This document shows positions 1-8,534 of a DNA stretch of 64,000 bases, one piece after another (position 1 is the first letter of the stretch; each line of letters begins with the position of its first letter). The notes beneath the pieces were generated by a model. It was not told where the DNA came from. It was given only the letters and a program-made list of their open reading frames with translations, and did not search any database. Source of the stretch: Pirellula sp. SH-Sr6A (GTDB lineage Bacteria > Planctomycetota > Planctomycetia > Pirellulales > Pirellulaceae); contig NZ_CP011272.1 of assembly GCF_001610875.1 (NCBI RefSeq), positions 3,019,988 through 3,083,987 of the forward strand. Direction: 5' to 3'. Position numbers and translations under genes: made by a program.

Positions 1-2
1 AT

Positions 3-956
3 GCCCTCGGTATCGGGGCAGCATGGTGGCACGGCGTGCGTCGGATTCGCGGTCGACGTCGCGTGCTCTATCTGCTTATGGCGTGGATGATGGTGGGGCT
101 CGCTTACCATCCAGTCCGGCGGTGGATCGAGCGAACATGGATGCCGTCCCCCGGACTATCGATCACATTCTTCGACGTGGGGCATGGATGCCATGTTTGG
201 GTCGAAACCCCCGATCGCGCGTTGTGGTGCTACGACGCAGGTCGCATGGGGGACCACGACAAGAGCTATCGGGTCATGGCGGATTCGTTATGGGCGATGA
301 ACCACGCCACGATTAATACGTTGGTTCTTTCGCATGCCGACGCGGATCACTTCAATGCCATACCCGGATTGCTCGAGCGGTTCTGGATCCGCCGCTTGGT
401 GACTACACCCCAAGTCTGGGAGCATTCCGATCCCGCCCTTCGCGACCTGCTAACTCGCCTGGAATCCGCGAAGGTTCCGGTGGAAACGTGGCGCGCTGGG
501 CATGCAGAAGAGGGACGCAATTGGAGCTTGATGGCACTGCATCCGCATCAAGGAGGTAGCCTCGGGAGCGACAACGCCGATAGCCTTTGCTTGCTGATCG
601 AGTACGCCGGTCGAAGATTGCTGCTGCCTGGAGATCTAGAGCCTCCGGGAACGTCGCAGTTGCTCGGGCTGCGTCACATCGATGTTGATTTGCTGATGGC
701 TCCCCACCATGGTTCGTTGAGCGCCCGGGCCGACCAAGTCGTTGCGTGGTGTGAGCCTGACGCCGTCGTGGTGAGTGGATCGGCCAAGACCCTTTCCCCA
801 AAAGTGGAGGCGTTGTTTGGGGCTTCGGGACGCCAGCTCTATCTCACCGCGCGCGACCGCGCCATTCGATTTGAAATCCGCAGCGACGGCGGGATGGTTG
901 CGAAGTTGTGGCGAGAGGGTGAATGGGAGCTCGCTACCACGTTTCCGGATAGATAA
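3..956 (+). CDS. comEC: ComEC/Rec2-like protein, C-terminal metallo-beta-lactamase part (5' truncated)
   Basis: The reading frame is open to the left edge of the window, so this is the 3' part of a longer gene; the GTG at 36 is probably internal. What is visible is a short hydrophobic segment followed by a metallo-beta-lactamase domain that begins ITFFDVGHG and carries SHADADH (about residues 99-105 counted from 36) and APHHGS. That order matches the soluble C-terminal domain of ComEC, the inner-membrane DNA-uptake channel, where the domain is thought to process the incoming strand. The helical channel core would lie outside the window. The stop overlaps the convergent OmpA gene by 23 bases. 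A stand-alone membrane-anchored MBL hydrolase cannot be excluded without the upstream sequence. Confidence 0.75.
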   Translation, partial: ALGIGAAWWHGVRRIRGRRRVLYLLMAWMMVGLAYHPVRRWIERTWMPSPGLSITFFDVGHGCHVWVETPDRALWCYDAGRMGDHDKSYRVMADSLWAMNHATINTLVLSHADADHFNAIPGLLERFWIRRLVTTPQVWEHSDPALRDLLTRLESAKVPVETWRAGHAEEGRNWSLMALHPHQGGSLGSDNADSLCLLIEYAGRRLLLPGDLEPPGTSQLLGLRHIDVDLLMAPHHGSLSARADQVVAWCEPDAVVVSGSAKTLSPKVEALFGASGRQLYLTARDRAIRFEIRSDGGMVAKLWREGEWELATTFPDR

Positions 957-1851
957 CAAACTCGATACGTCGATTCGCAAATCGACCTGCAGGAGTCTGA
1001 TTGTCTCCGACAGGATAGTTCTCGCCGTGCGCCAAGGTGAAGAGTTGGGATGGCGGGAGCTGATTGCGCCGGGTTAGATGCTCCAAGACGGCATTGGACT
1101 GCGCGGCCGCCAGCTGATGGCTGGTCGAATAGGTTCCTCCATAGAGCGGGCCATTGTCGGTGTGACCTTCGATCGCAATGCGCTGCCGTTTGTAATCGGC
1201 TGCGATAACCTGAGCGACTCGATCGAGGATCCCCGAAGCAGAGGGGGAGAGTTGGGAGGTTCCAGTCTGAAAGAGTTGGTCGGCAGGAACACGAACCCGA
1301 ATGACCCCATTGTCTTCTTCCACGGCCAGCCCCAACTCACGGAGCGATCCGCTGCTGACTCGCCCGCTGGTGTTCGCCGTCAGTTTCGCGCCACCGCGTC
1401 TCTGTTGAGAAGATTCCATGCTTTGAAGACGGTCCGCCAACCCACGCGCCTGTTGGCTCGTTTGAGCATTGGCCATGCGCGTGTTTTGTAATTGATTGTT
1501 GACCTCAGCAAGCTGGCGTTGCATGAGGTCCGCTCGCTCTTTGTACAGTTGCATCTGCTGCTGCGATTGGGCAAGCTGTGTGGTGAGCTGTCGATTGTTC
1601 TCATCGAGCAGCTTGGCCCGCCGTTCGACTTCCGCCATTTGCGCGGAGAACTGCTGTTGCATTTCGGGCGCAATGGGCTGATTTCCGGCAAGCGTGAAGC
1701 CCGAGGGGCTGGCCGTGAGGTACGGATTGCTTCGATTGCAACCGGAGAGACAAAGGAGCGATGCCCAACACAGCGCAAGCAAAACGCTCCCGCAGGCAAT
1801 GCGGGAGCGCTGTGCGTCGTTTTGGCTGTGCAGTTCGATCTTGGTACCCAT
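934..1851 (-). CDS. OmpA/Pal-type peptidoglycan-binding lipoprotein with coiled coil
   Basis: Predicted outer-membrane or periplasmic lipoprotein tying the envelope to peptidoglycan. From the ATG at 1851 the protein has a basic N-terminus, a hydrophobic stretch and a lipobox ending LSGC. A Gln-rich coiled coil of roughly 100 residues follows, then an OmpA-like domain with IEGHTDN and a C-terminal RFANRRIEFVI, the usual peptidoglycan-binding signature. A TTG at 1887 would add 12 residues in front of the signal peptide and is less likely. The layout (lipobox, long coiled coil, OmpA domain) resembles Pal or TolB-associated lipoproteins, but the coiled coil is longer than in Pal. It is convergent with the ComEC-like gene, and the TlpA-like gene lies just upstream on the same strand. 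Confidence 0.85.
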   Translation of the reverse strand: MGTKIELHSQNDAQRSRIACGSVLLALCWASLLCLSGCNRSNPYLTASPSGFTLAGNQPIAPEMQQQFSAQMAEVERRAKLLDENNRQLTTQLAQSQQQMQLYKERADLMQRQLAEVNNQLQNTRMANAQTSQQARGLADRLQSMESSQQRRGGAKLTANTSGRVSSGSLRELGLAVEEDNGVIRVRVPADQLFQTGTSQLSPSASGILDRVAQVIAADYKRQRIAIEGHTDNGPLYGGTYSTSHQLAAAQSNAVLEHLTRRNQLPPSQLFTLAHGENYPVGDNQTPAGRFANRRIEFVIYPETW

Positions 1852-1901
1852 GAATGATGCTGTATCAATTCCAAGGGACTGGATCAAGCCGAACTTGGGA
1901 T

Positions 1902-3098
1902 CTATCGCTTTTCTTTTAAGGCAGCTTTCAATTCATCTAGAAAAACTTGGTACTCTTCCTTGGACTCGTCTTTGACGAGAGAGATTGCTAGCTCTTGCGT
2001 TTTGATCGCTCCGGCCGTGTCTCCTTCAACGAACTGGAGGTGGGACACGGTGTCGAGGATACCGGCCTTCATGTCAGCCGACGCTTTCTCGGCAGCTTTT
2101 TGAGCAGCCTGTCGGGCCTGTTTGATCAATTTTTTATCTTTGAGTTCACCAGCATCGGCCAGCTCATAAATGGTCCATGTCACCATGTTGATGACTTCGG
2201 GGCGTCCTTCGTAAGACGCATACGTTTCGGTGAGGACAGCGGGGAGTTTGTCTGCGGAATCTTTGTCTTGGAGAAGAACTTGGAGTTTGGCGAGTCGGAG
2301 TTGGGTGATGATCTCTTCGTTTTTCGATGTCGCGAGGGCTTCATCGATCAGTTCGATGGCTTGCTGTGGTTTTCCTCGTCGCATGCTGCTGCCGATTTTG
2401 CCGAAGAGCTCTTCTAGCTTTTCCTTTTCTTGGAACTCAGCCAGATACGCAGCGCGGTCCCATTTTCCATCGACGACTTGCGTGAGAACGCTATCCATTT
2501 CCATTGGATGTCCGATCCATTCGATCTTCTGGTCCTTTCCGACGATGAAGGCACAAGGGATACCGTTTTGATTGGCGGCCTTCATGTAGGCTTCGTGCGT
2601 GGAAGCATCTGGATCCGCCGTCAAGCAGTAGGCGTTGGTCAGCTCTCGGTACGTTTTGGCGGTCAGTTTTTCCTTTTTGCTGCCCCCCTCGGCGGCTTCG
2701 TCGTCAGCCTCGAATTTCTGGTCCAAGAATTCCTTGATCGTATCGGTATCTTCATCGCTGACGCTGACGATCTGGACCCCTTTGTCCGCGAACTCTTTTT
2801 GAATCTTCACCAAGTGGGGCATGCTCGACACGCAGGGTCCGCACCAAGTCGCCCAGAACTCGACGACATAGATTTTGCCGTTCTCGAACCTGGTTACCGG
2901 CTTGAATTTGCCTTCACCGTTCGAGATCCAATGTTGGATATCGAGAGCAGGAGCGGTCGAGCCAATGGTCAATTTTTCTTCGGCCCGAAGGGTTGCACCG
3001 GAAAGTTGAATGGCGGTGCAAGCGATGCAGGAAGCGAGAATTGCTCGTCGAACGTTCTTCCAAACTCGCTTGATGTTCACGGAATGGGTCATCTTCAT
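1902..3098 (-). CDS. Secreted TlpA/ResA-like thioredoxin-fold protein with helical C-terminal region
   Basis: Predicted extracytoplasmic thiol-disulphide oxidoreductase. A signal peptide ends near residue 39 (LRAEEK). The TlpA/AhpC-TSA fold follows, with VVEFWATWCGPC giving a CxxC at residues 86-89 and a cis-Pro region at NGIPCAFIVG. After residue 220 the chain becomes charged and helical, with a TPR-like appearance (RGKPQQAIELIDEAL), which many planctomycete TlpA proteins share. Starting at 3098, the start codon is preceded by GGACCCTAC; the same 9-mer occurs inverted about 100 bases upstream. The OmpA lipoprotein follows 50 bases downstream and may be cotranscribed. The redox partner is not evident. 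Confidence 0.85.
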   Translation of the reverse strand: MKMTHSVNIKRVWKNVRRAILASCIACTAIQLSGATLRAEEKLTIGSTAPALDIQHWISNGEGKFKPVTRFENGKIYVVEFWATWCGPCVSSMPHLVKIQKEFADKGVQIVSVSDEDTDTIKEFLDQKFEADDEAAEGGSKKEKLTAKTYRELTNAYCLTADPDASTHEAYMKAANQNGIPCAFIVGKDQKIEWIGHPMEMDSVLTQVVDGKWDRAAYLAEFQEKEKLEELFGKIGSSMRRGKPQQAIELIDEALATSKNEEIITQLRLAKLQVLLQDKDSADKLPAVLTETYASYEGRPEVINMVTWTIYELADAGELKDKKLIKQARQAAQKAAEKASADMKAGILDTVSHLQFVEGDTAGAIKTQELAISLVKDESKEEYQVFLDELKAALKEKR

Positions 3099-3375
3099 GT
3101 AGGGTCCTTGCAGTCCGGCACGGTCGGTGTCATCAGGGCCTTCAAACGGTACTCAGGGAATTCGAACCCATCCGCACGGCGCCCCGGTTGCCTGATGCGG
3201 ACCCTACGAGGATATCCGCCTCCCCTGGGAAGGGAAACGGGGAAAAATTCGATCCCTTGTTAGAAATGCTCCGGAACGCCTCTTCTCCGTTGGAAACCTG
3301 GACTGGATTCGATACACTCTCCCCCCTTGAGGCCCGGCTCCCAGCCATGATTCTTGACCACGGAATAAGTTACCT

Positions 3376-4653
3376 ATGCTCGACCGAAAGTTCGTTCTCG
3401 AAAACCTGGACGCCGTCAAACAGAATTGTGTGAACCGAGGCGTGCCCGCATCGAATTTGGACCGATTCGTCGAAGTCGAGACGAGGCGGCGCGCCAAACT
3501 GACGGAAGCCGAGGATTTGAATCGGAAGGCGAACGACATCAATTCCAAGATGAAGTCCGCCACCCCTGCGGAACGCGAAGGGTTGAAGGAGCAGGGGAAG
3601 CTGCTGCGAGAACAGAAAGAGGCGGCTCAGCACGAGCACGACGCCTTGGACAAAGAGATTCTCGGAATCCTCGCGCATATCCCGAACATGACCAATCCTG
3701 CGGCGCCAATCGGGGGTGACGACCTAGCCAATTTGGAGATCGCGCGAGGCAAGACGCCGATTCCCCACTTCGATTTTCCCGCCAAGGATCACTTGGAGCT
3801 CGGAAAGCTTCATGACCTGATCGACTTTGAAGCGGGAGCACGCGTCGCGGGAGCAGGCTTCTACTTCTTGAAAAACGATGCCGTCTTGCTCGAGTTGGCT
3901 CTGCAGCAATTTGCGGTGCAGCAGCTTGTTCGGAAAGGCTTTGTTCCCGTTTCGACACCCGATCTCGCTAATACCTCGACCCTTCATGGCATCGGGTTCA
4001 TTCCTCGCGGACCCGAGACGCAGATTTATAGTGTCGAGAATTCCGATTTGAATTTGGTAGCCACCGCAGAAATCACGCTCGGGGGAATGTACTCCGGTTT
4101 GGTCTTAGAAGCGGAGCAATTGCCCCTCAAGCTAGTCGGTATCAGCCATTGCTTCCGCACCGAAGCCGGCGCTGCAGGCCGCGCCTCCAAGGGACTTTAT
4201 CGCGTCCATCAGTTCACGAAGGTAGAGATGTTCGCCTTCACGTTGGAAAGCCAAAGCGATGCGATCCACGAAGAGCTTCGTCAGATCGAGTGCGATCTGT
4301 TCGATGCGTTGGAAGTTCCCTATCGCGTGGTGGATACTGCCACCGGCGACTTGGGCGGCCCTGCCTATCGCAAATACGATTTAGAGGCGTGGATGCCCGG
4401 ACGGGGTGAGACCGGAGAGTGGGGCGAAGTAACCAGCACCTCCAACTGCACCGATTACCAAGCGAGACGATTGAACATTCGCTATAAGAACAAGAATGAG
4501 AAAGGAACGCATTTCGTCCATACGTTAAACGGGACTGCCGTTGCGATCAGCCGCGCGATCATTGCCATTCTGGAGAACCATCAGCAGGCGGATGGTTCGA
4601 TTGTCGTTCCCAAGGTCTTACAGCCTTGGATGGGCAAAGAACGTATCGGCTGA
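3376..4653 (+). CDS. serS: Seryl-tRNA synthetase
   Basis: Class II aminoacyl-tRNA synthetase that charges tRNA-Ser (and tRNA-Sec where present) with serine. At 425 residues it has the normal bacterial length. It has the N-terminal antiparallel coiled coil (about residues 30-105) that grips the long variable arm. Motif 2 is present as FRTEAGAAGR followed by GLYRVHQFTKVE. Motif 3 and the serine pocket appear as GEWGEVTSTSNCTDYQARR and NGTAVAISRAI. It starts at ATG 3376 with GGA about 14 bases upstream and is transcribed divergently from the TlpA-like gene across a 277-base spacer. No T-box is visible upstream. Confidence 0.98.
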   Translation: MLDRKFVLENLDAVKQNCVNRGVPASNLDRFVEVETRRRAKLTEAEDLNRKANDINSKMKSATPAEREGLKEQGKLLREQKEAAQHEHDALDKEILGILAHIPNMTNPAAPIGGDDLANLEIARGKTPIPHFDFPAKDHLELGKLHDLIDFEAGARVAGAGFYFLKNDAVLLELALQQFAVQQLVRKGFVPVSTPDLANTSTLHGIGFIPRGPETQIYSVENSDLNLVATAEITLGGMYSGLVLEAEQLPLKLVGISHCFRTEAGAAGRASKGLYRVHQFTKVEMFAFTLESQSDAIHEELRQIECDLFDALEVPYRVVDTATGDLGGPAYRKYDLEAWMPGRGETGEWGEVTSTSNCTDYQARRLNIRYKNKNEKGTHFVHTLNGTAVAISRAIIAILENHQQADGSIVVPKVLQPWMGKERIG

Positions 4654-4696
4654 TAAGCGACTCAGGTTTTCTTTCATGCCGGACCCGCTCGCACGG

Positions 4697-5116
4697 TTAT
4701 CCAGCGGCGAGCCCGTCCAAGCGTTCCCGAAGCTCCCATCGTTTCAGTTCCACCAAGACACCCTGCAGCTCCGTTTGCATTCGAGCGGTCGCCTGAGCAA
4801 CCCGTTCGCTGGCTGCAACCTGTCGAATCAACAGCCCGAGTGTCGTCAGCTCGTACACCAGCGCGTCGGCCTCGATTTGCTTGGCGTGCTCCAGCATTCG
4901 GTCCAGAATCTCGACGGAACGATCGTCCTCGCCCGTGACGTGCGCTCGGTGCCACGCATCGAACTCTTCTGACAGTTGATTTCTCGCATGGCATAGGAGT
5001 TCGTGGACTCGGCCCGTGTTGTGATCATGTTCTGCCAGGATCTTCAGGACCGGGATACGATCGCGCTCGATCGAATTGGGATCGTTGACTTCCTCGGCGA
5101 AACTGTGGGAATTCAT
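4697..5116 (-). CDS. Hypothetical helical protein in small stress-gene cluster
   Basis: I do not recognise the family. The ATG at 5116 is chosen because AAGGA sits about 13 bases upstream; the longer frame to 5188 would overlap the upstream gene. The 139-residue product is soluble, charged and almost wholly helical, with no signal peptide. It has an N-terminal segment PVLKILAEHDHNTGR and a C-terminal predicted coiled coil. The shape recalls small haemerythrin-like or host-attachment stress proteins, but the spaced His/Glu ligands needed for a di-iron site are not clear. The neighbours (Gly-zipper protein, one-TM protein, DUF1328) suggest a role in envelope or osmotic stress, which is inference. 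Confidence 0.7.
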   Translation of the reverse strand: MNSHSFAEEVNDPNSIERDRIPVLKILAEHDHNTGRVHELLCHARNQLSEEFDAWHRAHVTGEDDRSVEILDRMLEHAKQIEADALVYELTTLGLLIRQVAASERVAQATARMQTELQGVLVELKRWELRERLDGLAAG

Positions 5117-5147
5117 ATTGGAGATTCCTTGGGGGTGAAATTTTGGG

Positions 5148-5672
5148 TTACTGACCCCGGCGGCGTTTCTGAATTCGCTCGTACGCATCCCGCGCCGCTT
5201 CCCTTGCTTCCGCCCAAGTCATGCTGAGTGCACCTCCTTCATTCTCCCAAGCGGCCACTTCGAACTTTTGCTTGGCGGACGCTTCGGCTTGATCCCAAGC
5301 ATGCCCGTCGTTAGAAGCTTCCCATCCGGCTCGATAAGCACGTGCATACCACTCAAACGGAAAAGCTTCGTTGTAGTACGGGCGATTGCGGTACTCGCTT
5401 TGCCAATATTCGAGCTCGACAGTAGGGTTCACTTCCTCGGCGATCGCCTTGCCCGCTAAGGCACCCGCGATACCTCCGACCACCGTCCCCGCAACGGTCC
5501 CGATAGGGCCGGCGACGGAACCGACCGCAGCACCGGTCGCCGCCCCTCCTACCACGGCCCCCAGCCCAGTCCCAATGGGATGCGCGCCAGATTCGCCGGT
5601 CAAAGGATCTTCATTGGTGAGTTGCTTGTGAAGCGGTGTGGATGCCGATGTATTTTTGCAAGAGTTGTTCAT
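5148..5672 (-). CDS. Glycine-zipper domain protein
   Basis: A 174-residue protein with a central Gly/Ala-rich segment (about residues 33-78, repeats of the form GxxxGxAxG) typical of glycine-zipper helices that insert into or pack against membranes. A conserved-looking polar region NPTVELEYWQSEYRNRPYY follows, then a region with paired aromatic residues (FEWYARAYRAGWEA). This layout occurs in a family of bacterial proteins often found next to other general-stress genes. There is no classical signal peptide before the zipper. It lies 31 bases upstream of the 4697-5116 gene on the same strand, so the two are probably cotranscribed. Function is unknown. Confidence 0.8.
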   Translation of the reverse strand: MNNSCKNTSASTPLHKQLTNEDPLTGESGAHPIGTGLGAVVGGAATGAAVGSVAGPIGTVAGTVVGGIAGALAGKAIAEEVNPTVELEYWQSEYRNRPYYNEAFPFEWYARAYRAGWEASNDGHAWDQAEASAKQKFEVAAWENEGGALSMTWAEAREAARDAYERIQKRRRGQ

Positions 5673-5727
5673 GATTTTCCTCGGTGCATTTGTTTGTTAA
5701 TAACCGTGCAGATAGACGAAACTAGAG

Positions 5728-5982
5728 TTACAAGGGTTTGATGGGTGGCGGGAGAGCAGGATTGGATTCCGCAGGGGTTGTCGACCCCGCTCCGCCAAAG
5801 ACGCCGAAAAACCAAAGCGTTCCAACAATGACGAGCGTCGCCACCATTAGGATCAAGGGATAGGTCAGGAAGACCAACGCAGCAGGGGCAAGCGGATGAT
5901 TGGTCTCCATCGGCTCGTCCTTCCCCTGCATGCTGTCCGAGATCTTCTCCGAAAGCGTCGACTCGTGTTCGATCGTTGCCAT
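5728..5982 (-). CDS. Small single-pass membrane protein
   Basis: From ATG 5982, preceded by a strong AAGGAG 9-14 bases upstream, this encodes 84 residues. The first half is polar and acidic. One transmembrane helix follows (about residues 34-58, ALVFLTYPLILMVATLVIVG), then a short Pro-rich tail ending PPPIKPL. The longer frame to 6054 lacks a comparable ribosome-binding site. It is the first gene of a three-gene run with the Gly-zipper protein and the 4697-5116 gene. No family recognised. Confidence 0.75.
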   Translation of the reverse strand: MATIEHESTLSEKISDSMQGKDEPMETNHPLAPAALVFLTYPLILMVATLVIVGTLWFFGVFGGAGSTTPAESNPALPPPIKPL

Positions 5983-6527
5983 GTTCTGGTACTCCTTCGT
6001 GGGATGAGCACTGAGAGACTGTCGATTCAACGCGTGATCTACAATCGAGACCACCTATCGAGCTCGGCAGTGCACCCTGCTGTGAAATTCAATATGCGAG
6101 TTACGATGGGATTCACGATGTGAGTGACAATGTGATTCCCTATTCGATTCACGATGCGATGAATGCACCGGCGTCCGCACATTGCCATCGGTATGGTATT
6201 TCTCTGTAATGCAATCGACGTGCCGCAAATCGGTAGAGGGGCTTTCGCTATCTACCGCGGGAGTTGAATGGGGAAAGGTCTATCCTGGGCGACGCGACGA
6301 GGCATGCTGGGCGGTCAGCATGGGAGTCCGTCGCGCAGCGGTGGTGCAGGACTGAGCGATGAGCGATCGATTTCGCAAAGGATCTCACTAAATCGCCAAG
6401 GCTTCTGCCCCAAGGCATCGATTGGCATCCCGATTGCGATTCGTTCCAGCAGAAGCGTGTGAAAAGCGGGGGGTGAAGACTCTCAGATCCCACGCACCAA
6501 CGAATCACTCAGATAGGAACAAATATC
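5983..6527. other. Intergenic region between small stress genes
   Basis: 545 bases with no convincing gene. The 11-mer GATTCACGATG occurs at 6110-6120 and 6146-6156 in a T-rich stretch rich in related GATT and ACGATG words. The region must contain the promoter of the leftward genes and that of the DUF1328 gene. No terminator or structured RNA was recognised. Confidence 0.5.
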
Positions 6528-6701
6528 ATGTTGTCATGGGCACTTAGTTTTTTGGTTTTGGCTTTGATCGCTGCTGCATTCGGGTTTGGTGGCATCGCTG
6601 CGAGCGCGGCTGGAATTGCCAAGATCCTGTTTTTCGTTTTCATCGTCTTGTTCGCACTGAGCTTGATCGCGAATTTGACGAATGGACGATCGGCGGTTTA
6701 A
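6528..6701 (+). CDS. DUF1328 (YtjA-like) small membrane protein
   Basis: A 57-residue, almost entirely hydrophobic protein with two transmembrane helices (about residues 2-28 and 31-50) separated by a Gly/Ala turn. It has the DUF1328 pattern: [20 protein letters not shown] at the start, [10 protein letters not shown] in the second helix, and a short polar tail. The family is small (about 55-60 residues) and commonly sits in general-stress loci; its molecular role is unknown. The gene starts at ATG 6528 with AGGAAC upstream. Confidence 0.92.
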   Translation: MLSWALSFLVLALIAAAFGFGGIAASAAGIAKILFFVFIVLFALSLIANLTNGRSAV

Positions 6702-6745
6702 CCACTTGGCAGGATGCTGGTCGCCAGCTCCTGGGCTTTATTGGG

Positions 6746-6781
6746 TACGGGGCTGGCACAGAGTACGGGGCTGGCACAGAG
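6746..6781 (+). repeat. Perfect tandem duplication of an 18-mer
   Basis: The 18-base unit TACGGGGCTGGCACAGAG occurs twice head to tail at 6746-6763 and 6764-6781, between the DUF1328 gene and the M28 peptidase. It is intergenic and G-rich, and no gene spans it. Confidence 0.9.
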
Positions 6782-6914
6782 GTAGAATCGGGAGGAAAGC
6801 TCCATCGGGAGCGCGGAAAACGGTCGATTTTCATGGGTGACATGTTTACCATTGGAGAGTCGATGGGACGGTAGTCTCGCCGCGGGTCCGGTGCATTCTT
6901 CCTAAGGTTGATCC

Positions 6915-8534
6915 ATGTTTCGTGCGTTAAATCGATTCTCTTGCTTGTGTGGCTTCTGGGCCACGTCGCTTTGTTCGTCCACGCTGCTGGTAGCTCAATA
7001 CGATGGGTCCTTGCCAGCCCCCGAACCTCTCTCCGTGGGCTTCGATTCGATTACAAAAGAGCAGTCGCAGGACTGGCTCGGTATTTTGGCAGGGCCAGGC
7101 TTCGAAGGTCGCGGGACAGGCCAATTGGGTTATGTTCGGGCTGCGCACTGGGTCGCTGGGAAGGCAGCCGAATTCGGGCTTGAGCCGATGGGGGATGGAG
7201 GAACTTATTTCCAGATGCTTCCCATGACCAAGCTGTTCGTCGATGGCGCGCAGTCGAAGCTGGCTGGGCCGGGGGGATTGATCATTCCACTGGACAAGAA
7301 TGTAGGCCTGGACCGTTTTCCTTCCCAACCCGAGTTGGCGGGCAAGTTAGCGTTTGTTCGGTTGGTCGGGGACTCGCCCCGGTTTGAAGAGAAGAGTTTG
7401 GCGGGGCGGATTGTTCTTTACGTCGCTGACGCGAAGAACGAGGGACGAGCTAGCTTCTTACTTGGACAGCAGCGAGCCATTGGAATGATGCAGGTCACGG
7501 ACAAGGAGCCGCAATCGACCCCTCAGTTGAAGCGTGGAGGCCGAACGTCGAACAGCGCCGCCGGGACCATTTCTCGAGTGGCAGCAACTCTCATCTCCAA
7601 TGCCGCCGGTGTTCCGTTGACTTGGATGGACATGCCTGACAATGCCGCGATGGAGTCAAAAACCGTCGAGGATTCGCTCACACTCCAAATCCGATTGCGA
7701 GAAGAACCGGTTGCAGTACCGAACGTGCTCGCATGGCAACGTGGTTCAGATCCCAGCTTGAATAACGAGTACGTCGTCATCGGCGCTCACCTTGACCATT
7801 TGGGAGTGAGCCGCGGTGAGATCCATCCTGGTGCCGACGACAACGGTTCGGGTTCCACCGCGTTGCTGAATATCGCCAAGGCGATGGCGACGAACCCGGT
7901 CAAGCCAAAGCGAAGCGTGCTTTTCCTCTGGTTTGCAGCTGAGGAAATGGGTCTCGTTGGTTCAGCCCACTACTGCAACAACCCTGTCCTGCCTTTGGAC
8001 AAGATGGTGTGCATGCTCAATATCGACATGGTGGGGCGCAACGAGGAGAAGGACGGGGATAAACCGGAGGACAACCTGCGATCCCTTCACCTGGTGGGCA
8101 GCCAAAAGGGAGACAAGTCCCTACACGATGTGATCATGGAAGCAAACAAGCACGTGAATTTGGAGTTTGAGTTTGATGAAGAGGGAGTCTTCGGACGAAG
8201 CGACCAAGCGAACTTCTTCAAGAAAGGGATCTCGGTTGCATTCTTGTTCGGAGGATTCCATCCCGATTACCACCGACCAACCGACCTTCCCTCGCGGATC
8301 AATTACGACAAGATCGCAGCAGCGGCCAAGTTGTTTTACTTGACCGCGCACATGGCAGCCGAAAAGGGGCCATTGAAAGTCCCCGTCGAGCCAGCCACTC
8401 CGGAGGGAGCCAAGGGAGAGGCTGCGAAAGCGGAGCCTCCCAAAACCGAAGCGGTGAAAGCGGAGGGAACTTCCGCGGCACCCACGCCGGTTACCACACC
8501 CGCAGCACCCACTGCAGTCGAAGCGAAACCCTAG
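6915..8534 (+). CDS. Secreted M28-family zinc aminopeptidase
   Basis: Exported metallopeptidase, probably removing N-terminal residues from peptides outside the cytoplasm. A signal peptide ends near residue 27 (LLVAQ). The catalytic domain has the M28 ligand set: H292 in GAHLDHLG, D308 in GADDNGSG, the E343/E344 pair in FAAEEMG, D371 in NIDMVGR and H453 in HPDYHRPTD. About residues 110-270 form an insertion that looks like a protease-associated domain. The C-terminal 60 residues are low-complexity Ala/Pro/Lys/Glu, probably a linker or wall-interacting tail. It ends 4 bases inside the convergent glycosyltransferase gene. The start at 6915 precedes a good signal peptide. Confidence 0.93.
   Translation: MFRALNRFSCLCGFWATSLCSSTLLVAQYDGSLPAPEPLSVGFDSITKEQSQDWLGILAGPGFEGRGTGQLGYVRAAHWVAGKAAEFGLEPMGDGGTYFQMLPMTKLFVDGAQSKLAGPGGLIIPLDKNVGLDRFPSQPELAGKLAFVRLVGDSPRFEEKSLAGRIVLYVADAKNEGRASFLLGQQRAIGMMQVTDKEPQSTPQLKRGGRTSNSAAGTISRVAATLISNAAGVPLTWMDMPDNAAMESKTVEDSLTLQIRLREEPVAVPNVLAWQRGSDPSLNNEYVVIGAHLDHLGVSRGEIHPGADDNGSGSTALLNIAKAMATNPVKPKRSVLFLWFAAEEMGLVGSAHYCNNPVLPLDKMVCMLNIDMVGRNEEKDGDKPEDNLRSLHLVGSQKGDKSLHDVIMEANKHVNLEFEFDEEGVFGRSDQANFFKKGISVAFLFGGFHPDYHRPTDLPSRINYDKIAAAAKLFYLTAHMAAEKGPLKVPVEPATPEGAKGEAAKAEPPKTEAVKAEGTSAAPTPVTTPAAPTAVEAKP

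Noticed and set aside
3150-3230. Possible tRNA on the minus strand, from a GGGTTCGAATTCCC T-arm-like word
   Set aside because: No matching acceptor stem, D-arm or anticodon arm can be drawn around it.
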